Assembly (NCBI GenBank): GCA_000310025.1 | Contig: FN649732.1 | Location: forward strand, 669,750-694,976 | Reading direction: 5' to 3' | Source of the DNA: Ectocarpus siliculosus | Taxonomy: Eukaryota > Sar > Phaeophyceae > Ectocarpales > Ectocarpaceae | Length of the DNA stretch: 25,227 bases | In this document: positions 1-11,408 of the stretch, piece after piece | How the letters are laid out: each line of letters begins with the position of its first letter | Numbering within the stretch: position 1 is the first letter of the stretch | Position numbers and translations under genes: made by a program | Notes under the pieces: generated by a model | Database searches by the model: none | What the model was told of the DNA's origin: nothing | Seen by the model: the letters and a program-made list of their open reading frames with translations, nothing else

Positions 1-31
1 GCAAGCTCCCCCCCCCCCCCCCCACGTGCAG

Positions 32-3000
32 GGCACGTTCGGCCCGACGTACGCGGCGGAGTACCTGGGGATCCCCGTCTCCGCCACCGTGCTGTCGATC
101 AACACCTCCGACCGCATGGCCGCCGTCTGGTCCACGGCCTCGGCCAAGCTGCTGCGGCGGTCCGCGACGTCCGAGCTCCGCGCCCTGTCGTCCCTGGTCC
201 CTCTCCACGCGCGGCTCGCGCGCACGTACGGCAACGAGTCGATCTCGACGCAGGGGTCCCTGCGCATCGTCCACCACAAGAGCGGCGGCGGCGGCGGCGA
301 GCAGGGCGAGGAGGACGGGCCGGCGGCGCTTGTTCTGGTAGGGGAGATGGTCGAGGGAGGCTCCCTTCGCGACCGGATCAAAGCGTGCGGCGCCGCCGCG
401 GCGGCGGCCGGAGAGGAGAGGGCGGACGTGTTGGAAGAAGGTGGGGAGGCGGGCGTGGAAGAAAACTTGTCGGCGAAGGGGGGCGAGGGAGAGGAGGAAG
501 CTCGCGCTGCTAGCAGTGGTGAGGCGCCGGCGGCGCAGCTTCTGCGACGCCGGAAGGTGCTGGCGGACATCGCGGAAGGGCTGGCCTGCCTTCACGAGCG
601 CGGGGTGTCCCATGGGGCGCTGTCGTCGGAGAACGTGCTGCTCGATGCGGAGGGTAGAGCGAAGGTAACGGGGCAGGCGTAAATACGAGAGGAATTTTTT
701 TCACTGGGCCGCCGTTTGGATTGGTGGCGCAACTGGCTGGCTGCATCGGTTGCGTGGAATCCTGTTGGCTGATTCTCGCTGTTTGTTTTGTCTGGGTGTT
801 TTGGTTTCGATTCAGCAAGGCGTATATTCGACTGGCTGCCTCATAATTTGCAAAGGGCCTCAGGTACAGCTTCTTCCCACCGCGGGAAGTTCCTGAGAAT
901 AGGGATAGGTTCGTACGGATGGTTGCCTTGTCGCAACTACGTGCTGCTAGCGTAGCCGTTCGCATGGTTGTTGCGAGCAAGACGTCAGCGCTCAAACTGT
1001 GAGGCCGACGTGCCCCACCCCCCTGCCTCTATCTGAGCCCTGCCTCAGATGGCTGTTTGCTCGACAGTAGCGGACGCTCCCCCTCATTTGCGGCCCTGCC
1101 TTCCCCCCGAACTGTTGCTTTGCGCGAGTCAGCTGTCCTTGTTCGGCCTGACCGACACCAGGAAGGCCGTCGCGTCTTTCATGGTCTCCTCCGCAACCGT
1201 ATCGGAGGAGTCGGACGCGCTGCCGATGAAGGGGGCGGCGGTTCCCCGCGTGCTCGATCCGCAGGGGAGTGTGTGGACGGCTCCCGAGACCTGGGTTGCG
1301 TCGGCTGCTAGGCAGAAGGCCGCAGAAGAGGCGGCGGGCGCGGTAGCGGGTGAAGAATCGACGGTGGTGGCGGAGGAGGAAGAAAGTGCTTCGGTCGCTG
1401 ATTTGGCAGCGGAAACGCTGGTGGCGGCAGAAGCCGAAGCTTTGGACGGCAAGAAGAAGGCGGCTTTCATGGCGGACGCCTACGCTTTTGGGATGATCGC
1501 GTGGGAGGTGAGCATGGGTATGAATGTCGCAGCTGGAATTTTTGTTCGCGTTTGGCTCTCCATATGCGTGCTCTTCAAGCTTTACGCCATATTGACCCTA
1601 ATCCTATCCGTAATTGAAATTGTCGAAGTTTTTCGACACGATATACTGCTTGGCAGTCGTGGTACCTCCTCTCCTCGTATCCTTGTGTGGTATGTACCCT
1701 GGCGCCTCATCGTTTCGGTTTTCCATTTCGTGCCCTTACCTCTTTCGTGCATCTCGATACAGTCTTTGTTTTGGGTCGGTGTGTATCATCTATTGGTCTC
1801 TCTCTCCCAAAGCTTGGTTGGTAGCCGCACCGTAGCCAGAAGTGAACTCATACCTCGCTCCATCGTGCTCCAACAGTTTTGCTGAGACATGGTTGAGAAT
1901 GATTTGAAGAGAGAGACGGGTAGGCAACTGCTGGAGATAAAAAGGACTCCCTTGTCCGGAGGAGCAGCAGGTTGGGGATTTATCTCGCCTGATACTGTAG
2001 AAATACGACGGAGAGTACATGATACTTCGATCCCAATGATGACGCTGATGCCCTTGTGATCGTTCTGCCTTTCGCGGCCATTTGTGTTAAATATCAACAG
2101 GTGCTCACCGGCAGTCAACCATGGGAAGGCCTCACGCTAGAAGAAGTGTCGAACAGGGTGTCCCGAGGCGAACGGCCGGCTTTGTCATTCGCGCCGACCG
2201 CTCTCGAAGACTATGAGAACTTCGGCGACCTCGTGCGCCTCCTGTGGGCGCAAGACCCGACCGCTAGACCGGCGTTGCAAGACGTGGCTCGGCTTCTCCG
2301 CGTGCCCGAGCAACCCCGCGCGCCCTCTGCTGCAGTTCCGGTCGCAGCGGCCCCGAGCGAGGACGAAATAGCCGCGGGTTCTGGTGCTATTGCTGCCGCC
2401 GCTAGCGCGGCTGCTTATGTCGATGCTGCCGCTGCTGACGAAGATGCTGGTGGTAACGGCAAGGATGGTGCTGATATTGAGGGTGATGGAGCGACATCGG
2501 GTGCGCAGGATGATGAGGACCACGTAGTGGTGGAAGCGGCGAGTGTGGATGAATCGGCCGCTGACGGTAACAGTGAGCGTGGTGCTGATGTTGACGGCGA
2601 TGGAGCGACGTCAGGCATGCAAGGCACTGAGGACGACGTAGCTATGGAAGCGTCGAGTTTGAGTGAATCGGTCACGGCAGTCATCGAGCCCTCTGCTACT
2701 GCTGCTACTGCCTCGAACGGCAATGACGCTGGTTCCCGGGACGCAAACGGTGGAGTTGTTGACGGCGGCAGCCAAGAGGCAGCAAGCAAGGTTGCGGATA
2801 GCCCCGGAGAAGCCCTCGAGGGTAAGTCTCTGGAGGCTCCCACGGAGCAAGTGTTGTCGGAAGAGGAAGGTAATGCTTCCCAGGAAACGCAAGATGTTGT
2901 GGACGCGCTTGCTGCTGCCATTGCGAACGGTGGAGTTGTTGACGGCGGCAGCCAAGAGGCAGCAAGCGAGGTTGCTGCGGACAAGGAGGCGCCAATGTTG

Positions 3001-4890
3001 CCGCAAGAGGAAGGTAATGCTTCCCAGGAAACGCAAGATGTTGTGGACGCGCTTGCTGCTGCCATTGCGAAAGGTGGAGTTGTTGACGGCGGCAGCCAAG
3101 AGGCAGCAAGCGAGGTTGCTGCGGACAAGGAGGCGCCAACGTTGCCGCAAGAGGAAGTTAGTGCTTCCCAGGAAACGCAAGATGTTGTGGACGCGCTTGC
3201 TGCTGCCATTGCGAAAGGTGGAGTCGTTGACGGCGGCAGCCAAGAGGCAGCAAGCGAGGTTGCGGATAGCCCCGGAGAAGCGTTCGAGGGTAAGTCTGAG
3301 GACAAGGAAGCACCCACGGAGCGAGTGTTGTCGCAAGAGGAAGTTAGTGCTTCCCAGGAAACGCAAAATGTTGTGGATGGGGAAACGACGGGAAATGGTG
3401 CGGTTGTGGGCGCGCTTGCTGCTGCCATTGCTGCTGCTGCGGTGGGGACCACGGATCCGACAGGAGAAGAGGAGGATGCTACGCAGGAGAATGGACGCAC
3501 CCCTTCGCAAGAAATGGTGGCCGCGGCTGCGGTTACGGAGACGGATTCCCAGGCGAACCAAGCTACGGTCGAAATTAGAACGGCATTGGGAGAGTTGCTT
3601 CGAGCTGGTTACGATGTGGACGATCACGCTCTGGCCTCGCCTAATAGCACCGATCTACGCAGCACCCACCTGTATGACGATGACATCGGTACCCGCCCGT
3701 GGATCGTCCCGAACGGGAAGGATCCGGCGGCTCCAACCGTGGTGGCTCCTGCTGCTTTTGTTGATCGCAGCGTGGCAGACGGCGCCCTTTCGTTCCCCCA
3801 AGCACAACCTTTACCGGAGGGAGCGGAGTTGCAGACTGTGACCGCAGCGGTGGGTGTGACTGCTCCCGGCGGCTCGGGGCCGGAGCCTGCGGTCCAGTCG
3901 ACCTCTCGCGCCCGGCCGATCGTCAGTTGTTCGTCAATGGGATCAATCGATTCGTCCCCCCGGCACCGCCGTATCGACGAGCTGCTGCGGGGGACGCAGA
4001 CGTGGGCGACGAGCAGCGGGGCGCGCGCTTCGGTGCGACAACCACCCCAGCAGATGCCGCTGCTGTCGCCTCCTCCAGTGGTGGCGCCTTGCTCGAAGAG
4101 CAGCTTCGGGGGCGAGGACGACGAGGAGGACCTTTTCTCGGCGCACGGCTGGTTGTCTCCGGCGGCACGCGCCTCTGCGGTTGCGTCGCATCAGCGAGCT
4201 GTATTGGAAACGAAGAACATTCCAGGAGCGGCTGGTACTGCTCAGGCACCCCTGGCGACTGTCTCTGCACTTTCCGTCGAAACCCGTACATTCTACAGCG
4301 GTGGAAATAGGGCAGTGATTGGGCGGAGCAGCGGCGGCGGCAGCAGCAGGACCAGCACCGGGAGCAACCTGCGCGCATTCAAACCGATCACAAGCACCAG
4401 CACAAGCAGGCCCCCCAGTGTACCGGTCACCACGGGCAAACCCTCAATCGGCGTGCTTCCCCCGATGTCTTCGCCCAACCTGTCCCAGCTATCCGTAACG
4501 TCTCGAGGGGGGTCTACAGCGTTGGCGACCCCACCACCTCCCCCGTCCGTGAAACAGGCGCATGCACCGGCGATGAGCAACCGCGAAAGAGCGGCCGGTG
4601 GCGGGGAGGTTAACGCAGCGAAAGCCGGGGCCTTGAAATCCCCGGCTAGTGCTGTACCCCGTAGCAGTAGCGCTCGGGCCTCGAAATCCCCGGCTAGTGC
4701 TAGTGCAGTACCTCGTAGCAGTAGCGCTCGGACGGAGGCGGCGGCCGGCACGCCCACGGGGACGGGAACAGTTAGGGGCAAGCTGCAAGGGGTGCGGAAG
4801 GCGTTTTCTCGTCTGTCCGGGAGGAAGAAGAGGGACAAGGACGGCTACGGCGGGCGCGGCGTGACGGGATTTACCCAGCAAGAGTGCTGA
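32..4890 (+). CDS. Protein-kinase-like protein, predicted pseudokinase (3' three exons; 5' end outside window)
   Basis: Exons 32-664, 1133-1507 and 2101-4890 (stop TGA 4888-4890) join in phase 0 and give 1265 residues; the N-terminus lies upstream. Intron ends are cag/GGC at 31, AAG/gtaacg at 664, cag/CTG at 1132, GAG/gtgagc at 1507 and cag/GTG at 2100. Numbering from the first visible residue: a glycine loop GTFGPTY at 1-7; VSATVL where VAIK is expected, so the Lys position reads Thr; hinge LVGEMVEGGSLRDRI; catalytic loop HGALSSEN at 194-201 instead of HRDxKxxN; LSLFGL at 212-217 where the DFG Asp is Leu; APE at 261-263; DAYAFGMIAWE at 326-336; C-lobe end LLWAQDPTARP. A roughly 45-residue Ala/Glu insert lies between APE and DAYAFG. 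The fold looks TKL-like. Lys, HRD-Asp and DFG-Asp all appear to be lost, so a scaffold or pseudokinase role is inferred. The tail of about 860 residues is acidic, then Ser/Pro-rich, and ends in a basic segment. Partner and pathway are unknown. Confidence 0.85.
665..1132 (+). other. Intron of the pseudokinase gene
   Basis: Donor gtaacg and acceptor agtcag, phase 0. It separates the catalytic-loop exon from the exon that begins with the degenerate DFG motif. No other feature is seen in it. Confidence 0.75.
1508..2100 (+). other. Intron of the pseudokinase gene
   Basis: Donor gtgagc and acceptor atcaacag, phase 0. The exons on both sides join as AWE-VLTGSQPW, a normal kinase subdomain IX-X junction. 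The intron is less GC-rich than the exons, and no further feature is recognised. Confidence 0.8.
2746..3432 (+). repeat. Four-copy in-frame tandem repeat in the pseudokinase tail
   Basis: Copies start at 2746, 2926, 3070 and 3214, with lengths 180, 144, 144 and 219 bases. Each encodes GGVVDGGSQEAAS, a variable acidic linker, then ASQETQ and VVDALAAAIA; copy 4 has a GETTGNGAVVG insert before its last motif. Copies 2 and 3 are nearly identical, differing at a few bases, which implies recent duplication or homogenisation. Copies 1 and 4 share a longer linker (VADSPGEA..EGKS) that is missing from the middle two, so the array probably grew from the middle. All lengths are multiples of three, so the reading frame is kept. 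Confidence 0.95.
4633..4737 (+). repeat. Ser/Ala-rich direct repeat in the pseudokinase tail
   Basis: Two adjacent copies of a basic Ser-rich motif, KSPASAVPRSSSAR and KSPASASAVPRSSSAR, are encoded just before the C-terminal basic segment. The second copy has two extra residues (a duplicated Ser-Ala). SP and RSSS are typical phosphorylation-type sites, but any such use is inference. Confidence 0.85.
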
Positions 4891-6916
4891 AAGATAGTGT
4901 TGGTGTAAACAAGGGGGGTAGTTTTTTAAGCGGTTCAAGCGGCTCTTCAATCTAGAGCAATTGAGTGACTGCTGCTCTTGGGTGACCTTTCCCCCCATGG
5001 AGCTGTACCGCCTCTTCTGCCACACCCCCTGGAGAGGCTGACTGCCCTTTTCATCACTTGCTTGGCTGGCGGTGGCCAACTTCTAAACCGTGCCTTCACG
5101 GTCGTTTGCGAAGTGAGCTCACCCACTCGCCCGCTCTTCCGACATTTTTTTTCATTCGGTTATAAATGTGTAGGGGTTTGTCGCGGCGAATGTTTGTTCC
5201 TTCTTGCCTCTTGGGCAACTATCCTTTTCCAGAGCCATTCGGCCGTATTGTGTGATGTTGCTATCGTTGTTTTTGGTGTCGTTACTGTTTTTGTCGATGT
5301 TGTCTTGCTCCTGTTGTCTTGTTCTCAGGCATGCTTGGGTTTTGTGATAAGTGCTTTTGGGTTAGTGTCATCCGTTTTTTTATGATGGCAGAGAAAAATA
5401 ACTATTTCCCCGGCTTGTTCCATTTATGAAGTTTATAGAGTTTTTAGGTGTTTTTGCCGACGACTCCACGCTGCTGTAGTAGCTCACTTAACCGCACTTG
5501 TTTTGTGTACGCCATGTGGCGACGGTTGTCAATGTGCATGATGGAGGCGCGGGGCGCAAGAGTTGAGGGTGACGTTAAGATGGAGCTCTCGGCAGCTTGG
5601 GAGGGGGGGGAGAAGGTGTCCCATGTATTTGGGAATGTTTACGGGCACACAAAGGGGGCGCAGAGGGGCGGCCATGGCGTATCTGTTGCGGGTGCACGCC
5701 AGAACAAAGCAAGGGTCACAGTGAAAGGGGAAACGAAACCAGCAGAGGTAGTTGAAAGGGGGGCAGTGTTACGTATGTGTCGATGCAGCAACAAAGTAGT
5801 TTGCCATTTACGTCTGTAGCGTGCATGTCATCGTGCTTCTACGTGGTCAAGGTAGATATTGAGCTCCGCATGAATAACACGGCTTTGGGTATCATAATGA
5901 CCTTGCCCGATCCATCAGTGCTGGAATTCAAGAGTGGTGTCCTTCGGCGATCGACAGTTGGACCCGCGTGCTCCATGTCTTCATATCTTTCTTGATGGTC
6001 GAGTTTTGACACTCTCGGTTCGTTGATTGGGTGTTGCGCTTTTTTTTTCTCGTGTTGCACGACGTGTTTGCTTGTGTGCTGTTTGCGATCGGGCTGGAGG
6101 CGGAAGCTTTTGGGGGGTTCACGGTGGCCCCGTAGTCATTTCAAGCCCATACGATGTTTGTTTGGTGTTAACTCATTGCCCTTTTTTATAGGCGCAAAAA
6201 AAGCACCGCTTAAAATCCGGCTGTATTACATTTGAGGTGCGCACGGTGTATCTTCTGGCTTTTGCGGGGAAACCCCTACGCTGTGCTGGGCGTTTGGGGT
6301 TTCGTGGTGTAAGTAGGTGCAATTTTTTTGCGTGCATACATCTGTGTTGGCTCTGTTGGTCAATCAGTCCGTTTTAATAACATCTTTATTCGTAAAGCGC
6401 TCTTCGGCACAGCAGCGTGATGACGTAAACTTTGTGTGCGTAGCCTGATCGTATCGATGGATCACCCCAATAGTCTCCAAGCTTCCAGCAAGTTGGGTGG
6501 GCGCTGTCTCGACCTACCATGCAGTGCATTTGTCATGCCGACAGATTTCAAACACAGCTGTGTTCCACAGACAGACGCACGTCAGTCGTGCTCTGTTCGG
6601 AACGACTCGACGAACATCCGCTTTTTGTGTGCTTCTGTCTGGAAAACGGGAGAAAGGAGGGCATGATTAACGAGCGCGCAAACGAGCACAGCGCCAAGAA
6701 AAAAGATGTAACCCATCGTGCTGGCAGTTACTTTCGCCTGAACGCATCGCTAGCCTTAGACCAAGGTTCATCGGGAAAACCACCTATCATACTTGTAACG
6801 AAAGGGCGTAGTTAGGCCAATGATGTTTACTACAAAAACACCGCCTGCTGGACCTTAAGAATCATTCCTCATCTTGAATGGGTTGGGTTACCCGCGGCGT
6901 GAATGACAGCCCTTGT
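4891..6916. other. Intergenic stretch without a recognised gene
   Basis: Follows the pseudokinase stop and probably starts with its 3' UTR; TGTAA occurs about 15 bases after the stop, but I do not claim it as a processing signal. The T-rich stretches and short open frames on both strands show no family motif. No tRNA, rRNA or repeat array was seen. Confidence 0.6.
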
Positions 6917-7180
6917 CTAGACGGTGTCGCCCGCAGACGACTCGCGGGCGCGAAAGCCAGCGGTATACCCCGGGTAGTAATCCCGGTCGTAGTTGATGAA
7001 CAGCTCTTCTCCTCGCGCCACGGTCCTCGATGTCACGTAGCCCCCGTCAGAGTACCTAAACGACAAATTTGGCTGATGAGAGGGAACGACGTAGACACCG
7101 CGCGGCGGGTCGACAGGGGAAAGTGCGAGCCGGCGGTGGTTGGAACTGAGCGCCATGAAGAAGGTAGCGACACTCGACAA
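6917..7180 (-). CDS. SET-domain protein, C-terminal exon (fragment)
   Basis: Read on the minus strand, this open frame ends at a TAG at 6917-6919. It carries the back half of a SET domain: SHQPNLSFRYSDGGYV (like the N-H-x-x-P-N core with the Asn replaced), then TSRTVARGEELFINYDRDYY, matching the GEEL-x-x-x-Y-G/D pattern that closes SET domains and contains the catalytic Tyr. About 17 residues follow before the stop. No Cys-rich post-SET module is visible. SET proteins methylate lysines on histones or other proteins; the substrate cannot be told here. The true 5' edge of this exon is uncertain because the frame upstream of about 7180 is ambiguous. The front half of a SET domain lies on the same strand at 9099-9298, so the two pieces are probably one gene or its relic. 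Confidence 0.6.
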   Translation of the reverse strand: MSSVATFFMALSSNHRRLALSPVDPPRGVYVVPSHQPNLSFRYSDGGYVTSRTVARGEELFINYDRDYYPGYTAGFRARESSAGDTV

Positions 7181-9098
7181 CCGTCTTGTGCTGGACGCGA
7201 GTAATATTGGTCAAGAACAAGGCGGATGGGTACCAACCAAGTTTGGGGCAGTTGCAGATTGTATCGTTTGGTGAAGGATCCTTTCGCGAGGAAACTGATG
7301 GTGGTGAAGGTACCCAAGTTGATGCACCCATCGTTTCACGAGGCTCGCCCGCCAAGACGGTCCTCGGAGTTACAAACGGATTCCGCGTAAATACCAACCG
7401 AGAGCACCGAATCGGCCCGTACTTCGTTGGACAGACAACACTCGGCACAATATGAATGCATCAATTCAGACCACGACCAAGTGTGCGACCTCGGTTGGGA
7501 TTACAGGGGATTCACACGATGGAAAAGTAGAATGAGGTGTCTAGCGTTCCTATTTCGAGAGAGGCGAATTCCACGTATTTATGGCAGAGAAGGTAACTTG
7601 GGCGCAACGTGAAAGGAGGAAGCCCGCCTGACGTATACGGACAATCACGGGAATGCAACCCCTTACTCCAGACACTGCCGTGCTACGCAGAAATACACTG
7701 GATGTTGGCGTGGCGAGAATATCATTCAAGAACGTGCGTGGCCCGTCCCCAACAGTTCCATACACCATGAGACGGACTCGTCCGTTCATGCCCCCGCCCC
7801 TCACGGGGGCCTCGACCACACCGTACCTGATCGGAATGGTTCAAGAAATTGATGTAACTCAGCGTCGAAGTAAAGTCGAGCGGGGTAGCCACCTGTCCGT
7901 GCTGATCCACGTGCCAAATCCTCCTGATTTGTCACGTGCATATACAAAAGAAATAACATGAAAAACATGACCAAGGTTGGTTGGTCTCAAGTCGGGGGCC
8001 ATGCCTATCAATTCCACGGGGATTACGCCACCCCACACGCAGGCATTAGCTAGCACAACATTGCTACCGTGAAAAGTTGCAAAATAATGTCGTGTCCCAT
8101 CCGAACCAGGGAGTATCCTAGTGTAGACCTTTTCAGGCTTGGTGACAATCCACGTCAGGGTGGTGATCCTTTTTACGAGTGCAACACTCATGATAGAGGT
8201 GAGGGAAAACTCGGAGAAAAACGTCAACACACTACCGCTTCCTTCAGGGCGCTTGTGAGCGGATCGACTTAGGCACGCGAGCTCACCGTAGCTGATCGAA
8301 GACCTCTTTTGGGACCCTTTCCCGCAGTTCTTCTCCTGGGATGAAAACACTCGCGTATTTATGCCTTCGGGTGTGGCGATTGAGACAGACACCGGCCGTG
8401 GCCGGGGGCAAGGAGGTGCGATTAAGAGGCGAATAATTGTGTGTGTCGTTGTCATTGTCATTGTTGTTGTTGTTGTTGTCTTCACGTCAGCAAACTATTT
8501 CGGTCTCAGCTCAATACCTTCCAATATCCGAACTGGCCCAACTGACGCGGACACCTTCCTCCGTGGTCAAAAACCAACTACCCAAAGAGGGTGGCGGGGG
8601 GAAACTTGGCGCCATCTACCAAAACCCGGATTCCAAAATATATGGAACGTACGTAGAGCCGGGACATGGGGCACGGCATGCAGCAAAAATTAGTGTCGCG
8701 GGCACAGTTGTGGCAGTGCTCGGAATTCTCCTGCACTCTACAGCTATTCTTTCAAATGGGGAGCGATTGTGCCTCCTTGGTAGCCTACATTGTGCACGAT
8801 TGAGCTATTCGAAATTACTTTCGGTCACGAGGCAGGCCCGTTCCCGGGCTCGCAATAGCCCTAGAAACAACCTTGATTTTCTACCGTATCACCCGCTTTG
8901 AACACGCCAACGCCCTACAAGTAGAGGGTGCGGTGCGAAATTCCGCGCAATGTGGTTGCGGTCGTCATCTTCTGACAAGAATAACACCACATAAACGCTA
9001 GGTTTGGTAAGGATTTGCATCCGCAATTTTCTTCCGCTCAATGACAACAGTGAAATCAATCTGCCGTTGCGTTGCCGCCTCCATGTCGGCAGACTCAC
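7181..9098 (-). other. Unresolved region between the two SET-domain pieces
   Basis: Several short minus-strand frames look protein-like, for example one at about 8160-7960 with KPEKVYTRILPGSDGTRHYF, and one at about 8685-8610 reading PCPGSTYVPYILESGFW and ending at a possible gtagat donor. None carries a SET motif, and their phases do not chain uniquely with the flanking pieces. Either a multi-intron gene or a degraded copy would give this picture. A short GTT microsatellite sits near 8455-8480. Confidence 0.35.
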
Positions 9099-9298
9099 CA
9101 ATCCCACCGCATCACCTCCACGCCCTCGGCGATATCCCTCATAGCGAAGACGCCGACGCCCTCGAGGGAAGACGGGGCTAGACGGACGTACGCGGACTGC
9201 AAGTTCGAGATAGCTTCCTCTTTCGCTCTCTGCTCCTGCCGATCGCGGGATGCCCGTGATCCCATAGGATGGAAGTGCTTCTGCTGCAGCCTCCGGTT
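9099..9298 (-). CDS. SET-domain protein, N-terminal SET exon (fragment)
   Basis: On the minus strand from 9298 down to 9099 the frame reads a charged helix (DRQEQRAKEEAISNLQ) followed by SAYVRLAPSSLEGVGVFAMR and DIAEGVEVMRWDW. The EGxGVFAxRDIxxG pattern is the classic start of a SET domain. It ends inside a Trp codon at a strong donor (TG/gtgagt at 9098-9093), phase 2. The acceptor at the 9300 side (gttag) is one choice; another frame upstream gives a hydrophobic Met-start stretch at about 9450, so the gene start is open. The matching C-terminal half lies at 6917-7180. The exon or exons that should join them, about 50-70 residues, were not found with confidence between 9098 and 7180. Confidence 0.6.
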
Positions 9299-11408
9299 CT
9301 AACGTCCTGCGGGGCCGTCGGGGGGCATTGTTACAGTTGTGCACGCAAGTAGTAGCACAATCCTCTTGAAAATAGACCGCGTGTGTGTGCGTAGTCTCGT
9401 TGACCACGCCGTTCGTCTGGCTGACGAACAAGATCGCAAGACAGGGAGAGAGGGTGCCGGGCATCACGGCACTAACCGCATGCGTCGATGATCAAACCTA
9501 CCAACGAGTCACAACACATGAGCGGGCGAGTCTACGATTGATTCTCTTGTAAAGAAGTTGAAGATGAACGCCGAGGGCTCTCAACGCAAAGAAGTCGCGA
9601 TCGTTGTGAATGAACAACGCCACAGAGGCTTATTGGTACAAGCGTTCCAGCAGATCTACGTCACAGGATCCGTAGCCAAGCACACACACCATCTAAAGGG
9701 ACATGTCGGCGAATTCGAAAAATCAGCGAGACACCAAAACGAACAAGAGCCCGCGAAATAGATGGTACGGAAAAATAAACTAGCCGGGATGTGTGTGTAC
9801 TCGCTGCGCATCCACAACCACATGCACACTCATTGTGTCATGTCAGAGGGTGCCAGTGCCGACGCTACCTCCTCACAGGTCAATGCTAAGTGGTGGTGGT
9901 TGTGGTGCTGTTGCCCCTGGCTTGTTGGCACCAGACTCACTGGCAGCGGGAGGAAGCCATCGACGAGTTGCTGGCAGCGAAGAATGGTCCCGAGCGTGCC
10001 AAAAAACGCCACTTACACCCGAGCCTGACTTCACGGTCGAAAGATCCGGCATAGCAGGACAGAGAGCAGGCCACACCATCAGGTTAGAAGTGAAGGTGGC
10101 ACCATCCACGAGAAAGAGTCCTCTTCGTGGACGGCAACTCGGTGGGAACCCCATCCATGTGTGTAGTGGCATATAAATAGTTCCCCGGGGGTACCCAAAA
10201 CGCGCGTTATCACGTGGGCCAAGGAGGAGGAAAACCTCGAGATGAACGTCAAAACCCACGCTATCGAGAGTCAAGTCGGTTCACGCTGGAACAAACAGCA
10301 GCTTCGACCGCCGATATTGGTGAAGCCCTGGAGGGCAATCTCAACGAGAAGGGTAGGCAGCACCGCGGCTGTGGAACAATGAAAAATCTGCCTGATACCC
10401 TGGGAGGTTTACCCGCCGCCACTGCTGAGTCGGAGGAGGCAGAGGAGCCGTGCAGGAAAAAGAGCAAAGCAGCTGGTATCAGCGTTACCCAAGCGGCGCG
10501 GGTCAGCGCATTCATTCGCCGGCGTACCAGCTTCGGCCAAAACTATCCTTCCCGGGACACGAGGGTGTGGCATGGGCGACACTAACGTGAAGCTTCGGGA
10601 CGCTCGTGGAGTGCGTCAGCATGCGCTGCGAGGGCGGCTTTAGCGTTGTCGGCAGCACCTCCCGTCAACGCTTGTTCCCGTTAAAACAAGCGCAATCCAA
10701 TCGCAAATGAAAAAAGCTTCATGTACTCCGGACAACCTCATCCGTCATGAGGCTAAACTGAGACGGTGTCGGCGTTGGCTGGCCCACAAAACAATCATGA
10801 GCCAAGCCCGTTAGCAATCCCACGCAATGGGGTGGAAAGGTCAGTCATGTACGGTCCACTGATGCGTACCGGTCGGGCTCAAGCTGCATCGCGCCAGACT
10901 GGAGATGTAGAACATTCATGACCGTTCCTATCGCAAGATTGGTGAGTTGACGGATGGTCAAACGCCCGACAACGGGATCTAAAAAAAAGCTTATTTTGCA
11001 CCATCCAAACGTCACCAACGAAATCGGTCGACGAGATTGGCGGCCTGACTAGAGCCAACTATGTGATAATGCTTGCCTGATGCAGGCGCTGCTCCGTAGG
11101 GGGAGAGAGGACCAGCCATCGCTTGACCCACACCGTCGCTAGCCCCGGGTGCCGCGGCTCTGTTGTCGAAACTGTGCCGAGACGGCATCGTCATATTGGC
11201 CGTGATCGTCGTGGCTGGCGCGGTGCCGGCGGCCGTGGAGGCGGACCTCCGGGAACTTGGTGCTCGTTCCACTATGTGGGTCATGATCCCTCGGCTACAG
11301 TAGAACAATCCGACCAACCTACCCGAGGAGCTCGGTCTCTCGGATCGGACACCATAAAACAGACGGCCAGAGACTGCCACGAGTCGGCGGGGCACCCAGC
11401 CACTTAGC
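9299..11408. other. Intergenic stretch with coding-like patches, no gene called
   Basis: Plus-strand patches look weakly protein-like: an open frame at 9564-9761, one at about 9927-10055 reading REEAIDELLAAKNGPERAKK, and one at 10214-10585 ending in a Lys/Arg/Ala-rich stretch. They lie in different frames, do not chain with clear splice sites, and show no recognised domain. From 10586 to 11408 nothing is recognised. Confidence 0.4.

Noticed and set aside
2415-3841. Long open frames on both strands over the pseudokinase tail
   Set aside because: They overlap the in-frame tandem repeat, whose low stop-codon content opens several frames at once. Only the plus frame 2101-4890 continues the kinase domain across a good splice site.
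7186-7455. Plus-strand frame with balanced composition
   Set aside because: It lies opposite the SET-domain region, matches nothing known to me, and lacks an ATG start or supporting splice sites.
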